Source of the DNA: Pontibacter coccineus
GTDB lineage: Bacteria; Bacteroidota; Bacteroidia; Cytophagales; Hymenobacteraceae
Assembly: GCF_030546575.1 (NCBI RefSeq)
Contig: NZ_JAUOTN010000003.1
Span: forward strand, 558,001 to 622,000
Length of the DNA: 64,000 nt
Direction of reading: 5' to 3'
The notes under the pieces: model-generated
Seen by the model: the letters and a program-made list of their open reading frames with translations, nothing else
Databases searched by the model: none
Told to the model about the DNA's origin: nothing
In this document: piece after piece, positions 35,503 to 43,002 of the stretch
Layout: every line of letters starts with the position of its first letter
Position numbering within the stretch: position 1 is the stretch's first letter
Program-made: the position numbers and the translations under genes

Positions 35503-35536
35503 ATCCCTGCAACTGAAAGGCTGCAGGGATTTTTTT
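35503..35536 (+). terminator. Terminator after the small membrane protein gene
   Basis: ATCCCTGCA (35503-35511) pairs with TGCAGGGAT (35522-35530), followed by TTTTTT. Confidence 0.85.
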
Positions 35537-35611
35537 ATGCCAATAGAATAGCTGGCCCGCTTCGTTCTCTGCTGATTTCCTGTGTTTATTTGTGTTGCGC
35601 CTTGATTAACA

Positions 35612-36283
35612 ATGTTTTATAAACGTAAAACAGAGGTATGGTATCCTGATTATTTTTCAATCCTGAGGCAACCCTTTCAGAAGATAGTCCGTGATGGGTA
35701 CGCAAATTCTGGAACAGTGAGCAAAACAGAAGGCGAAGTATTGGATGAGCTGCTACGCCAGTGTCTGAAACAGGACCGCGGAGCGCAGAGAGAGCTTTAC
35801 CGGCTCTTCTACGGATATGCCATGAGTGTATGCATTCGCTACTCGCAGGACGCTGAAGAAGCGAAAGATGTGCTGAACGACGGGTTTATGAAGGTGTTCA
35901 CCAGGCTAGATCAGTACCATCAGCCCAAGCCGTTCAAAGGCTGGTTGCGGCGGATCATGATCAACACTGCGCTGGACAACTACCGGCATAATCTGAAGAA
36001 CTATCACCTGCAGGACATCGACAAAGCAGCGCCGGCGTCTGATCCGTTTGATGTGGAGCAGCAGCTCAACTACGAGTACCTGATCTCACTGGTGCAGCAA
36101 CTGTCACCTGCCTACCGGGCTGTCTTCAACCTGTATGCCATCGATGGCTATACCCACGAAGAGGTAGCGGAAACGCTGGGTATAGCAGTGGGCACGTCGA
36201 AGTCGAACCTGGCCAAGGCGCGGGCAAATTTGCGGGAGTCATTACAAAGAAGCAAAATCGATGAGCGCAAACAATATGTCTGA
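35612..36283 (+). CDS. ECF-type RNA polymerase sigma factor
   Basis: A 223-aa sigma-70-family factor: region 2 with ELYRLFYGYAMSVCIRYSQDAEEAKDVLNDGFMKVFTRL, and region 4 with YRAVFNLYAIDGYTHEEVAETLGIAVGTSKSNLAKAR. The first 45 residues before VLDELLRQ are not conserved; a GTG at 35717 is a possible alternative start. It overlaps the next gene by 23 bp in another frame, the usual layout for a sigma factor and its anti-sigma partner. Confidence 0.9.
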   Translation: MFYKRKTEVWYPDYFSILRQPFQKIVRDGYANSGTVSKTEGEVLDELLRQCLKQDRGAQRELYRLFYGYAMSVCIRYSQDAEEAKDVLNDGFMKVFTRLDQYHQPKPFKGWLRRIMINTALDNYRHNLKNYHLQDIDKAAPASDPFDVEQQLNYEYLISLVQQLSPAYRAVFNLYAIDGYTHEEVAETLGIAVGTSKSNLAKARANLRESLQRSKIDERKQYV

Positions 36284-37502
36284 CGAGGAGCTGGACCGGC
36301 TGTTCAGGAAATCAGCTGGGCAATACGACCCTCCCTTCGATGAGGAGGCGTGGAAGGCGATGGAGCGGAAGCTGAACGGGGAGCAGAGCGGCTGGGCAGG
36401 TATAAAACGCTCCCTGCCCCTCGTGCTGCTGGCCTTGCTCGTGACCGTGGGCCTTGTCTGGAAGTTGATGGATAGAGAAGCACCACTTCGGGAAAACGTT
36501 GTTATACCTGCGGAACAGGGACGGAGAGAAGCTCCGGCAGTCACTGCTATACCTGACCACACCAAGCCAGCAGTGCATACCCCCTTGCCGGAGCCCGCTT
36601 CGCCCGCTGCTGCGCCATACCCTGCCGTGCAGCCAGGTTCCGAAGCCCGATTAGCACAGAAAACTGAACGGGGGCGGAGCGCTATACCTGCGCGCACTGC
36701 TATACCTAGGGCTGCTATACCGGCCAACAGGGCCGCTACCGTAGAGGAGCCGCTGCAGACAGTAGCGACAGTTCTGCCAGAGACTCGACATGTTGCGCCA
36801 GAGTCGGTTGCAGGTATAGCCCGGCAGGTAGCGGTGCTGCCTCTGCCTGTACATGCGCCACTACCTGCCGACAGCAGCCAGTCAGGGGAGCAGCGGGAGC
36901 GGATGTTCCTGCGCCATATCACCGTGACGCTGGTGGCGGCACCGGACATCACAACCGTGCTATTTAAAGATCCGGATGCGGTGAGTGCCAATGCGGGAGT
37001 GCTGCTGAGTGTGCCCATCACCAACAGGCTGCGGCTGGTGTCGGGTGCGGTATGGGCGAACAAACTCTACAAGGCCACACCTGAAAACTACAAGCCCTCG
37101 CCCGACTATTGGGACGGAAAGCGGCAACCGGATGTGATTGCTGCCCAATGCAAGGTGTTGGATATACCCGTTAACCTGCAGTACCAGGTGCTGGGCTGGG
37201 GCAGGAACATGCTCACCGTACAGTCGGGGCTCTCCAGCTACCTGATGCTCAATGAGGAATATACCTATACCTACTACTACCCTGCAAGAGAGCCCTACCG
37301 TAAAACCCAGGAATTCTCTAACGAGAACAGGCACTGGTTCGGGATACAGAATCTGTCTGTAGGATATACGCGTCAACTGTCTCCTGCCATCACGATCGGA
37401 GCAGAGCCATTCGTCAAAATACCGCTAGCAAGTATTGGCGAAGGGCGTGTGAAGCTCACCAGTGCAGGAGTGTTTTTTACAGCCGGCTTTACATTGAGAT
37501 AA
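36261..37502 (+). CDS. Anti-sigma-like N-terminus fused to outer-membrane-barrel-like C-terminus
   Basis: A 413-aa protein. The N-terminal 50 residues (MSDEELDRLFRKSAGQYDPPFDEEAWKAM) are the short cytoplasmic part often found in Bacteroidota anti-sigma/barrel proteins. One membrane segment is at 51-67. Residues about 75-215 are Pro/Ala-rich and low in complexity; they contain several Ala-Ile-Pro units encoded by GCTATACC words. The C-terminal part (from about 220) has amphipathic strands with VSANAGVLLSVPITNRLRLVSGAV and ends in FFTAGFTLR, like a porin-type barrel. The low-complexity part could span the periplasm so that one polypeptide links the outer membrane to the sigma factor. Overlaps sigma gene by 23 bp. 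Confidence 0.75.
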   Translation: MSANNMSDEELDRLFRKSAGQYDPPFDEEAWKAMERKLNGEQSGWAGIKRSLPLVLLALLVTVGLVWKLMDREAPLRENVVIPAEQGRREAPAVTAIPDHTKPAVHTPLPEPASPAAAPYPAVQPGSEARLAQKTERGRSAIPARTAIPRAAIPANRAATVEEPLQTVATVLPETRHVAPESVAGIARQVAVLPLPVHAPLPADSSQSGEQRERMFLRHITVTLVAAPDITTVLFKDPDAVSANAGVLLSVPITNRLRLVSGAVWANKLYKATPENYKPSPDYWDGKRQPDVIAAQCKVLDIPVNLQYQVLGWGRNMLTVQSGLSSYLMLNEEYTYTYYYPAREPYRKTQEFSNENRHWFGIQNLSVGYTRQLSPAITIGAEPFVKIPLASIGEGRVKLTSAGVFFTAGFTLR

Positions 37503-37619
37503 CACCGTCAAATTTTTATGGAGGCTTAACACACCACGACATGACACGGCCAGGGCTGTGTCAGGAAGAATCTCTATGCTTTAACTTTATGAATCAGTTC
37601 TCCTTAATTTTTAACTAAA

Positions 37620-38120
37620 ATGAAAACGTATCGAATCAATTTCGGAATACTGCTCGGCGCGCTGCTGAGCCTGTCATGCATGCTTACCGCCTGTAATGAC
37701 GACGACGATGACAACACCGTGATACCTGGCGATGAGATCGTGACCCTCAACGAAGTGGCACTGACCGGTGTCAACGAGGTGCCGGCTGTCACTACCCAGG
37801 CGACGGGCACCTTCAAGGGTACTTACAACATGGATACCAAAGTGATGAACTACACCGTCACTTTCCAGGGGATCACGCCGACTGCCATGCACTTTCACAA
37901 GGGCGGAGTGGGAGTAGACGGTCCGATTACAGTGCCGATTAACCCGGGTACCAGCAATGACCCCTATTCGAGCGCCAATCCTTACACGAGCCCGATGACA
38001 AGATCCACTTCGCCACTCACAGCTGCGCAGGAGGCAGAGTTGCTGGCCGGCGAGTGGTACATTAACATCCACAGCGACCAGTACCCTAACGGAGAAATCC
38101 GGGGACAGATTACCCGCTAA
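37620..38120 (+). CDS. CHRD-domain lipoprotein
   Basis: A 166-aa lipoprotein with a lipobox near LTAC (Cys25), an Asp-rich stretch right after it, and a CHRD domain: LTGVNEVPAVTTQATGTF, then AMHFHKGGVGVDGPITVPI and the terminal WYINIHSDQYPNGEIRGQI. CHRD domains occur in chordin and in bacterial secreted proteins of unknown function. It stands alone; upstream 117 bp and downstream 194 bp are without genes. Confidence 0.9.
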   Translation: MKTYRINFGILLGALLSLSCMLTACNDDDDDNTVIPGDEIVTLNEVALTGVNEVPAVTTQATGTFKGTYNMDTKVMNYTVTFQGITPTAMHFHKGGVGVDGPITVPINPGTSNDPYSSANPYTSPMTRSTSPLTAAQEAELLAGEWYINIHSDQYPNGEIRGQITR

Positions 38121-38314
38121 GGGGATGACATGTTGCCTGGCTGTTCTGCTCACTGGCAGCCGGGCAATTATGTCAGACCAGGTGAGAAGTGCCACTGACC
38201 ATCTTTCGTGGCGTGAATTTTATTTTTTATACTTTTTTTATTATGTTTAAACATACAATGAACAGTAGCTTACAGATAGCATGACGATGCGACTCTGAAA
38301 AGACACCCTCTCAA

Positions 38315-39529
38315 ATGATTGAAACCCAAGACGAGCTGTTGAAAGACCTGGAGGCCATCAGGCAGATTCCCATCGTACCTACCATGCTCGAAGTTATATG
38401 CCAGACCACCGGAATGGGGTTTGCGGCCATTGCACGCGTAACAGAAGACAAATGGCTGGCATGCAGCGTGCGCGACGAAGTGAACTTTGGCCTGGAAGCG
38501 GGTGGAGAACTGCAGATCGGGACAACGCTCTGCAACGAGATAAGAGCGCACCGCAACCCGATCGTGATCGATCATGTGGCAGAAGACCCGCTTTACAAAG
38601 ACCACCATACGCCCCGTATTTACGGACTCCAGAGTTACATCTCTATACCTATCATCCTTAAAAACGGCGACTTTTTTGGGACGCTCTGCGCCATCGATTC
38701 CAAGCCAGCTTCTTTGAATAACTCAAAGGTAGTCAACACCTTTAAACTGTTCGCAGAGCTGATAGCCTTTCATCTTCAGAGCAGAGACCTGCTGGAGCAC
38801 AGCCATAAGATTGCTGCCGAACTGAAGCAGGAGAACGAAGGCCTGGCCAGTGCCAATTTCGACCTCGGCAACTTTGTCTATACCGCCTCACATGATTTGA
38901 AATCGCCTGTAGCCAATATTGCCGGGCTTATAGAGGAGCTCTCGGACTCTGTTTCAAGAGAAAACTTAGACCGGGCAGAGATCAAGCACATCACGCATCT
39001 GATAAAGTCCTCGCTCAAGCGGTTTTCCACTACCATTAAAGACCTGACCACGCTGGTAGAGATTGACAAGGGAAGCGCCGAAGAAAAGACAGAGGAGCTC
39101 GATTTGTTTGAGGTGGTGGAGGCTGTGAAACAGGATCTGCAGAGTTTAATTTTAAAATCCGGTGCCCAGCTTGACATAAGCACCCAGCCCCGGCAGGTGA
39201 TTGGCTTCTCGAAGAAGAACTTCAAGAGCATCATCGGCAACCTGATCAGCAACGCCATCAAATACCGCTCGCCCGAGAGAGCCCCCGAAATCACGATTAA
39301 GCTGGAGAAGTGTGACGGCAGGTCCTACCTGTCGGTGCAGGACAACGGACTAGGTATACCGGCGGATAAGCAGGAAAGTATTTTTACCATGTTCGGGCGT
39401 GTTCACAGCCATGTAGAGGGCAGCGGCATTGGCCTTTACATCGTGAAAAGGATGGTGGACAACGTGCAGGGAGAAATCAAGGTTGACAGCGTGGTGCACA
39501 AGGGCACTACCTTCACGGTCATTTTTTAA
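38315..39529 (+). CDS. GAF-domain sensor histidine kinase
   Basis: A 404-aa soluble kinase: GAF domain (about 15-170; GLQSYISIPIILKNGDFFGTLCAID), a coiled linker, then HisKA with phospho-acceptor His193 in SHDLKSP, and the HATPase domain with N-box NLISNAIKYRSP, G1 DNGLGIP and G2 GSGIGLYIV. It lacks membrane segments and a receiver domain. No response regulator is adjacent, so the partner is elsewhere. Phytochrome-like relatives bind a chromophore through Cys in GAF; no such motif is clear here. Confidence 0.92.
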   Translation: MIETQDELLKDLEAIRQIPIVPTMLEVICQTTGMGFAAIARVTEDKWLACSVRDEVNFGLEAGGELQIGTTLCNEIRAHRNPIVIDHVAEDPLYKDHHTPRIYGLQSYISIPIILKNGDFFGTLCAIDSKPASLNNSKVVNTFKLFAELIAFHLQSRDLLEHSHKIAAELKQENEGLASANFDLGNFVYTASHDLKSPVANIAGLIEELSDSVSRENLDRAEIKHITHLIKSSLKRFSTTIKDLTTLVEIDKGSAEEKTEELDLFEVVEAVKQDLQSLILKSGAQLDISTQPRQVIGFSKKNFKSIIGNLISNAIKYRSPERAPEITIKLEKCDGRSYLSVQDNGLGIPADKQESIFTMFGRVHSHVEGSGIGLYIVKRMVDNVQGEIKVDSVVHKGTTFTVIF

Positions 39530-39650
39530 GCAGGCCGGTTCAGCACTCCACAGCATCAAGCTCTGCAAAAAAACATGCCACTGATCTTCAGCCAAATCCC
39601 TGTCCCGGGTTTCGCGGTAAGCAAATCATTTACCCCCTAATTGCTTGGTT

Positions 39651-40427
39651 TTAGCAGCCTTTGCGCAAATTATCCGCATAGGCATCTGGCAATTCGGATT
39701 CCTCAACGGCACTGGCGGCCTTCTCGAAGTCATACGCGAAACGGATGAACTCCACCCCTATACTGTCTTTGTCCAGCACCGAACTCTGCTCGTCAATGAT
39801 CAGCATCACATAGCCGCCGCGGTTGTCGGCGTCTTTGGGCTTGCCCACCGAGCCGATGTTGATGGCATGCCGGAAATAGAACTGCTCTCCTTCGCTGTTG
39901 TCGAGGATGCGGTGGTAGGGTTTGTGTGTGTGGCCGAAGCACATGATATCGGCGTCCGCGTCTTTCATGATGCGCAGCAGGCTCTTCTCGTCACGATCTT
40001 CAAACAAGTACTCGTTGATTCTGCGCGGACTGCCGTGCACCAGCAGCAAGTTCAGCTTGTCGTTATTCAGCTGAAACTCTACTTTAATATGGGCAGGTAA
40101 GGTGCGCAGGTAGCGGCGCTGCGCAGACCCGATGATCTTGTTGGTAAAAGCGATTGAAACGGCGCCGTTGGCTTTTTCCTCCTCCGTTTTGTAGGCACAA
40201 CCGCAGTCGTCGCTCTCCCGGCCGATGCCAAAGTCGTAATTACCCGCTATGGTCGGAATGTTGCGTTTGCGGATTTCGTCGATCACCTCGTTTGGCCAGA
40301 CGTTATACCCCACCAGGTCGCCGAGGCAGTAAATAAAGTCAGGCTTGCGGGCCTCCACATCTGCAAAGAAGGCCTCCAAAGCAGGCAGGTTGGCGTGTAT
40401 ATCGCTGAAAAGGGCTATCCGGGTCAT
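39651..40427 (-). CDS. Metallophosphoesterase (YfcE/MJ0936-like)
   Basis: A 258-aa calcineurin-like phosphoesterase: SDIHAN (D9, H11), CLGDLVGY, AGNYDFGIG, LLVHGSPR, CFGHTHKPYHR. These are complete metal-binding motifs. Relatives act on phosphodiesters or as cyclic nucleotide or general phosphatases; the substrate is not known. The Cys cluster CGCAY in the insert near residue 76 is a lineage feature. Convergent with the kinase gene. Confidence 0.9.
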   Translation of the reverse strand: MTRIALFSDIHANLPALEAFFADVEARKPDFIYCLGDLVGYNVWPNEVIDEIRKRNIPTIAGNYDFGIGRESDDCGCAYKTEEEKANGAVSIAFTNKIIGSAQRRYLRTLPAHIKVEFQLNNDKLNLLLVHGSPRRINEYLFEDRDEKSLLRIMKDADADIMCFGHTHKPYHRILDNSEGEQFYFRHAINIGSVGKPKDADNRGGYVMLIIDEQSSVLDKDSIGVEFIRFAYDFEKAASAVEESELPDAYADNLRKGC

Positions 40428-40620
40428 GGTTGTCGGGATTACTACTGGACTGTGTCAGGCCTGGCAAACTAGCATTTATATATGTACTCTGAAGCCAGCC
40501 TGGTATCCAGTATCGGTTTTATGATTGCAATATTACGATTAATCATTGCTCCCGCAAGAGTTTGCCGTTAACGAATTGTTACGAAGGATTACAAAACTTT
40601 TGGTGCACCTATAGTAGACG

Positions 40621-40923
40621 TTAACCCCGCTCCACCACGATATACCTGGCCGAGAAGCCGTTCTGTTTGTAGAGTAGCTGAAGCGCGGTAACCAGAGAGG
40701 CTATACCTGTCGCTTTGGTTTGCCGACCGCCCAGTGGCCGAAGATAGTTCTGGAACCCGCTGCCTGGCACGCGCATCACCACACGCCGGGCCTCAGCCTC
40801 TTCCACTTCGGTCAGCGCTTTGGCGAGCACTACCTGGCGCAAGTAGGGGAGGGCCGTTTTCATGCTGCGGTAATCCGAAAAAGCGTAAAGGCGGCAATAG
40901 GAGCTGAGCTTGACAGAATTCAC
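40621..40923 (-). CDS. Small hypothetical protein, last gene of a three-gene cluster
   Basis: A 100-aa basic protein from a GTG at 40923 (an ATG at 40863 would give 80 aa). Contains SDYRSMKTALPYLRQVVLAKAL and a C-terminal GIASLVTALQLLYKQNGFSARYIVVERG. No family recognised. It is 25 bp downstream of the next small gene on the same strand. Confidence 0.55.
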   Translation of the reverse strand: MNSVKLSSYCRLYAFSDYRSMKTALPYLRQVVLAKALTEVEEAEARRVVMRVPGSGFQNYLRPLGGRQTKATGIASLVTALQLLYKQNGFSARYIVVERG

Positions 40924-40947
40924 GCTTCAAAAATAGCATATAAATCT

Positions 40948-41241
40948 TTACCAGCACATCATATCCCACAGGTCGATCTTGTTCGTGTAGGGCTCCAGGG
41001 CACGCTTGGAAGCCAGCCCCCTGATCAGTCCGACGATGTGGGATTCGGGGTTACTCCATACCTCCGCAAAGAAATCGCCCATATCATACAGTTGTATGCG
41101 GTAGCCACGGCGGCCCCTTTCGGCCAGAAAGGTCCCATGCGCCCATATCATCTCCAACCTCCCGGCCAGGGTGTGGGTGTTAAAAAAGCTGAGACTCGGG
41201 CTGTGGTAAGGGTATTCGGGTGTAGATGCTGTATTAATCAC
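40948..41241 (-). CDS. Small hypothetical protein, middle gene of a three-gene cluster
   Basis: A 97-aa protein from a GTG at 41241, which overlaps the stop codon region of the upstream gene (GTGATTAA), so translation is probably coupled. It is rich in aromatic residues and ends in KIDLWDMMCW. The stretch GRRGYRIQLYDMGDFFAEVWSN looks like a small alpha/beta protein. No family recognised. Confidence 0.6.
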   Translation of the reverse strand: MINTASTPEYPYHSPSLSFFNTHTLAGRLEMIWAHGTFLAERGRRGYRIQLYDMGDFFAEVWSNPESHIVGLIRGLASKRALEPYTNKIDLWDMMCW

Positions 41242-41473
41242 TGCAGGACTCCTCAGGGTTGTCGTAATCCCAGTACACTTCGATGGTGGCGGGCTTTTCC
41301 AGGTAGGCAGGTATAGGCGTGTAAATGATCAACTCCCAGCCAGCCTTTTGCATGTCCTCCCGATGCAGACGTCTTACCTGCCACATCAATCGCTCATGAA
41401 TTTCCAGTCCGACAGGGCGGTGACTCCCCACATACGGACTTCCCTCCTCAAATTTGAATGTGGTTGTATGCAT
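41234..41473 (-). CDS. Small hypothetical protein, first gene of a three-gene cluster
   Basis: A 79-aa acidic protein from the ATG at 41473 (TTG at 41482 is less likely). Sequence marks: HERLMWQVRRLHREDMQKAGWELIIYTPIP and a C-terminal EVYWDYDNPEESCSD. No family recognised. Overlap of 8 bp with the following gene. Confidence 0.6.
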   Translation of the reverse strand: MHTTTFKFEEGSPYVGSHRPVGLEIHERLMWQVRRLHREDMQKAGWELIIYTPIPAYLEKPATIEVYWDYDNPEESCSD

Positions 41474-41594
41474 AAACTCCAATTTTTACAACTATACCTT
41501 ATACTACGTAAGTTGTTATGATTTGAGGTGCAGATTTCGAAAGATTTATCCGGTAGGTTAAGGTATAGGAGCGCTGTAAAACCCACAACAGCCT

Positions 41595-42359
41595 TCAGCC
41601 ACCAGACTCCTCCACCTTCTCAAAGAGCATAAAATGCTGAATCGGTAGGAAATCCTCCTGGCGTTGCAGGCGAAAGCCGTTGGCCTCCAGCTCTTTTTTG
41701 ATCTGCTCCTTCGTCATCTTGTGCAGCTCCCTGATGCGCACATCGGGGTCTTCGGCCTTGTACTCGAGTAGCAGGAGTTTGCCGTCTGTCTTTAAAGCCT
41801 GGTGGATTGACTTAAGAATCTCTTTTGGATAAGCCAGTTCATGGTAGACGTCCACCATCAGGGCAATGTCAATCGTCTGCGCCGGCAGGTTCACTTGCAG
41901 ACTATCTCCCTTAACAATTGTTACATGGTTAGCCCCTACTTTATCCCGGCGAGACTCCAGCGATTTGATAAACCGATCCTGCACCTCCACTGCGTATACC
42001 TTGCCCTTCGGTACCCTTGGGGCTAGCTGGAAGGTATAGAAACCCGTGCCGGCTCCAATGTCGGCGACCACGGTATTCGGTTGCAGGTTCATATTTTCGA
42101 TTGTCCGGGTAGAATTCTCTTCCTCCTGCCGGGTGTCGCGGTCCAGCCAGTTGCTGCCGGTCGCCGACATAATAGCGGCGATCTCCCGGCCCATGTATAC
42201 CTTGCCGGTGCCTCCGGATGTGGGGGCTTTGTAGGTATAGCTGTCCTGCGCTGCCGTGGTTGGCTGCTGGGCCTGGCAGGCGTGGCAGCTGCTCAGGCAA
42301 ACGGTTGTCAGCAGGGCAAGCAGCAAAGCGGAGCCGGGGAAGCGGGAGTGTCTTGTCAT
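41595..42359 (-). CDS. SAM-dependent methyltransferase with lipoprotein signal
   Basis: A 254-aa class I methyltransferase. Motif I VADIGAGTGFYTFQLA and the later IDIALMVDVYHEL and LLLLEYKAEDPDVR segments are clear. Unusually it begins with a hydrophobic segment followed by CLSSCHAC (Cys25 lipobox), so it may be anchored at the membrane facing the periplasm, where SAM is not expected; small relatives in this phylum share the arrangement. It overlaps the upstream gene by 4 bp (ATGA), so the two are coupled. Confidence 0.85.
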   Translation of the reverse strand: MTRHSRFPGSALLLALLTTVCLSSCHACQAQQPTTAAQDSYTYKAPTSGGTGKVYMGREIAAIMSATGSNWLDRDTRQEEENSTRTIENMNLQPNTVVADIGAGTGFYTFQLAPRVPKGKVYAVEVQDRFIKSLESRRDKVGANHVTIVKGDSLQVNLPAQTIDIALMVDVYHELAYPKEILKSIHQALKTDGKLLLLEYKAEDPDVRIRELHKMTKEQIKKELEANGFRLQRQEDFLPIQHFMLFEKVEESGG

Positions 42360-42814
42360 CGCGTGAATTTTTCCAGTCGCTGGGTCAGGTCGTCTATCAA
42401 TTGCTCAGTCCACTTCTCGGCCACGAGTTCGTAGTCCGCATTGTCCCAGTTTTGCAGGTAGGCCTTCTCCAGCCATACGTTGTCCTGATCCGGACCGATG
42501 GTGTAAAAGTTACGGTCCAGTCTGAAAAGCAGGTCTTTGGTCAGGTCGAAGTTGTCAGCACCCACCCGCTGAAAGCCTTCCAGGCGCAGGCGCAGACCCA
42601 TCTGGTTGACGTTTCCTTTTTCGAGGCTGATCTCGGTGGTGGCGTCGGAGCCCGGTTCGCGCGTCCAGGTGTCTACCAGTTTCTCTAGTTTGAAGTCATG
42701 AAAAAGCGGGATAACGTCCGCCAGGTGCTGGTGGATGTGCTGCGCCAGTTCGGGCAGAACAGATTCGTAAAGCTTACGTAAAGCGTTTTTGTCTTTGATG
42801 GGGGAATCTTGCAT
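42356..42814 (-). CDS. Hypothetical protein coupled to the methyltransferase
   Basis: A 152-aa soluble acidic protein without recognised domains. It reads MQDSPIKDKNALRKLYESVLPEL, then HQHLADVIPLFHDFKLEKLVDTW, and LLFRLDRNFYTIGPDQDNVWLEKAYL. The ATGA overlap with the methyltransferase and shared strand suggest a two-gene unit. Function unknown. Confidence 0.65.
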   Translation of the reverse strand: MQDSPIKDKNALRKLYESVLPELAQHIHQHLADVIPLFHDFKLEKLVDTWTREPGSDATTEISLEKGNVNQMGLRLRLEGFQRVGADNFDLTKDLLFRLDRNFYTIGPDQDNVWLEKAYLQNWDNADYELVAEKWTEQLIDDLTQRLEKFTR

Positions 42815-42933
42815 GTAAAAAGAGGTATACTGTCTTTCCTATACGTGCGGCTCCTCGTTTTTGCCGCCCCGCCGGAAGGATACTTTAGGAACGTATGCAG
42901 GTGCCACTTCAGGTATAGCAGGCGGCCTCAAAA

Positions 42934-42964
42934 TTGCTTGGTGGGGTCTTTGGCCTATTTTTTG
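42934..42964 (+). promoter_or_regulatory. Possible promoter of the M3 peptidase gene
   Basis: TTG (42934-42936), a 19-bp spacer and TATTTTTTG (42956-42964), one base off TAnnTTTG, end 39 bp before the ATG. Weak by itself; position fits. Confidence 0.4.
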
Positions 42965-43002
42965 TATCTTGTGCTGAAATTTCTCATTCACTTTAAAATT
43001 CT

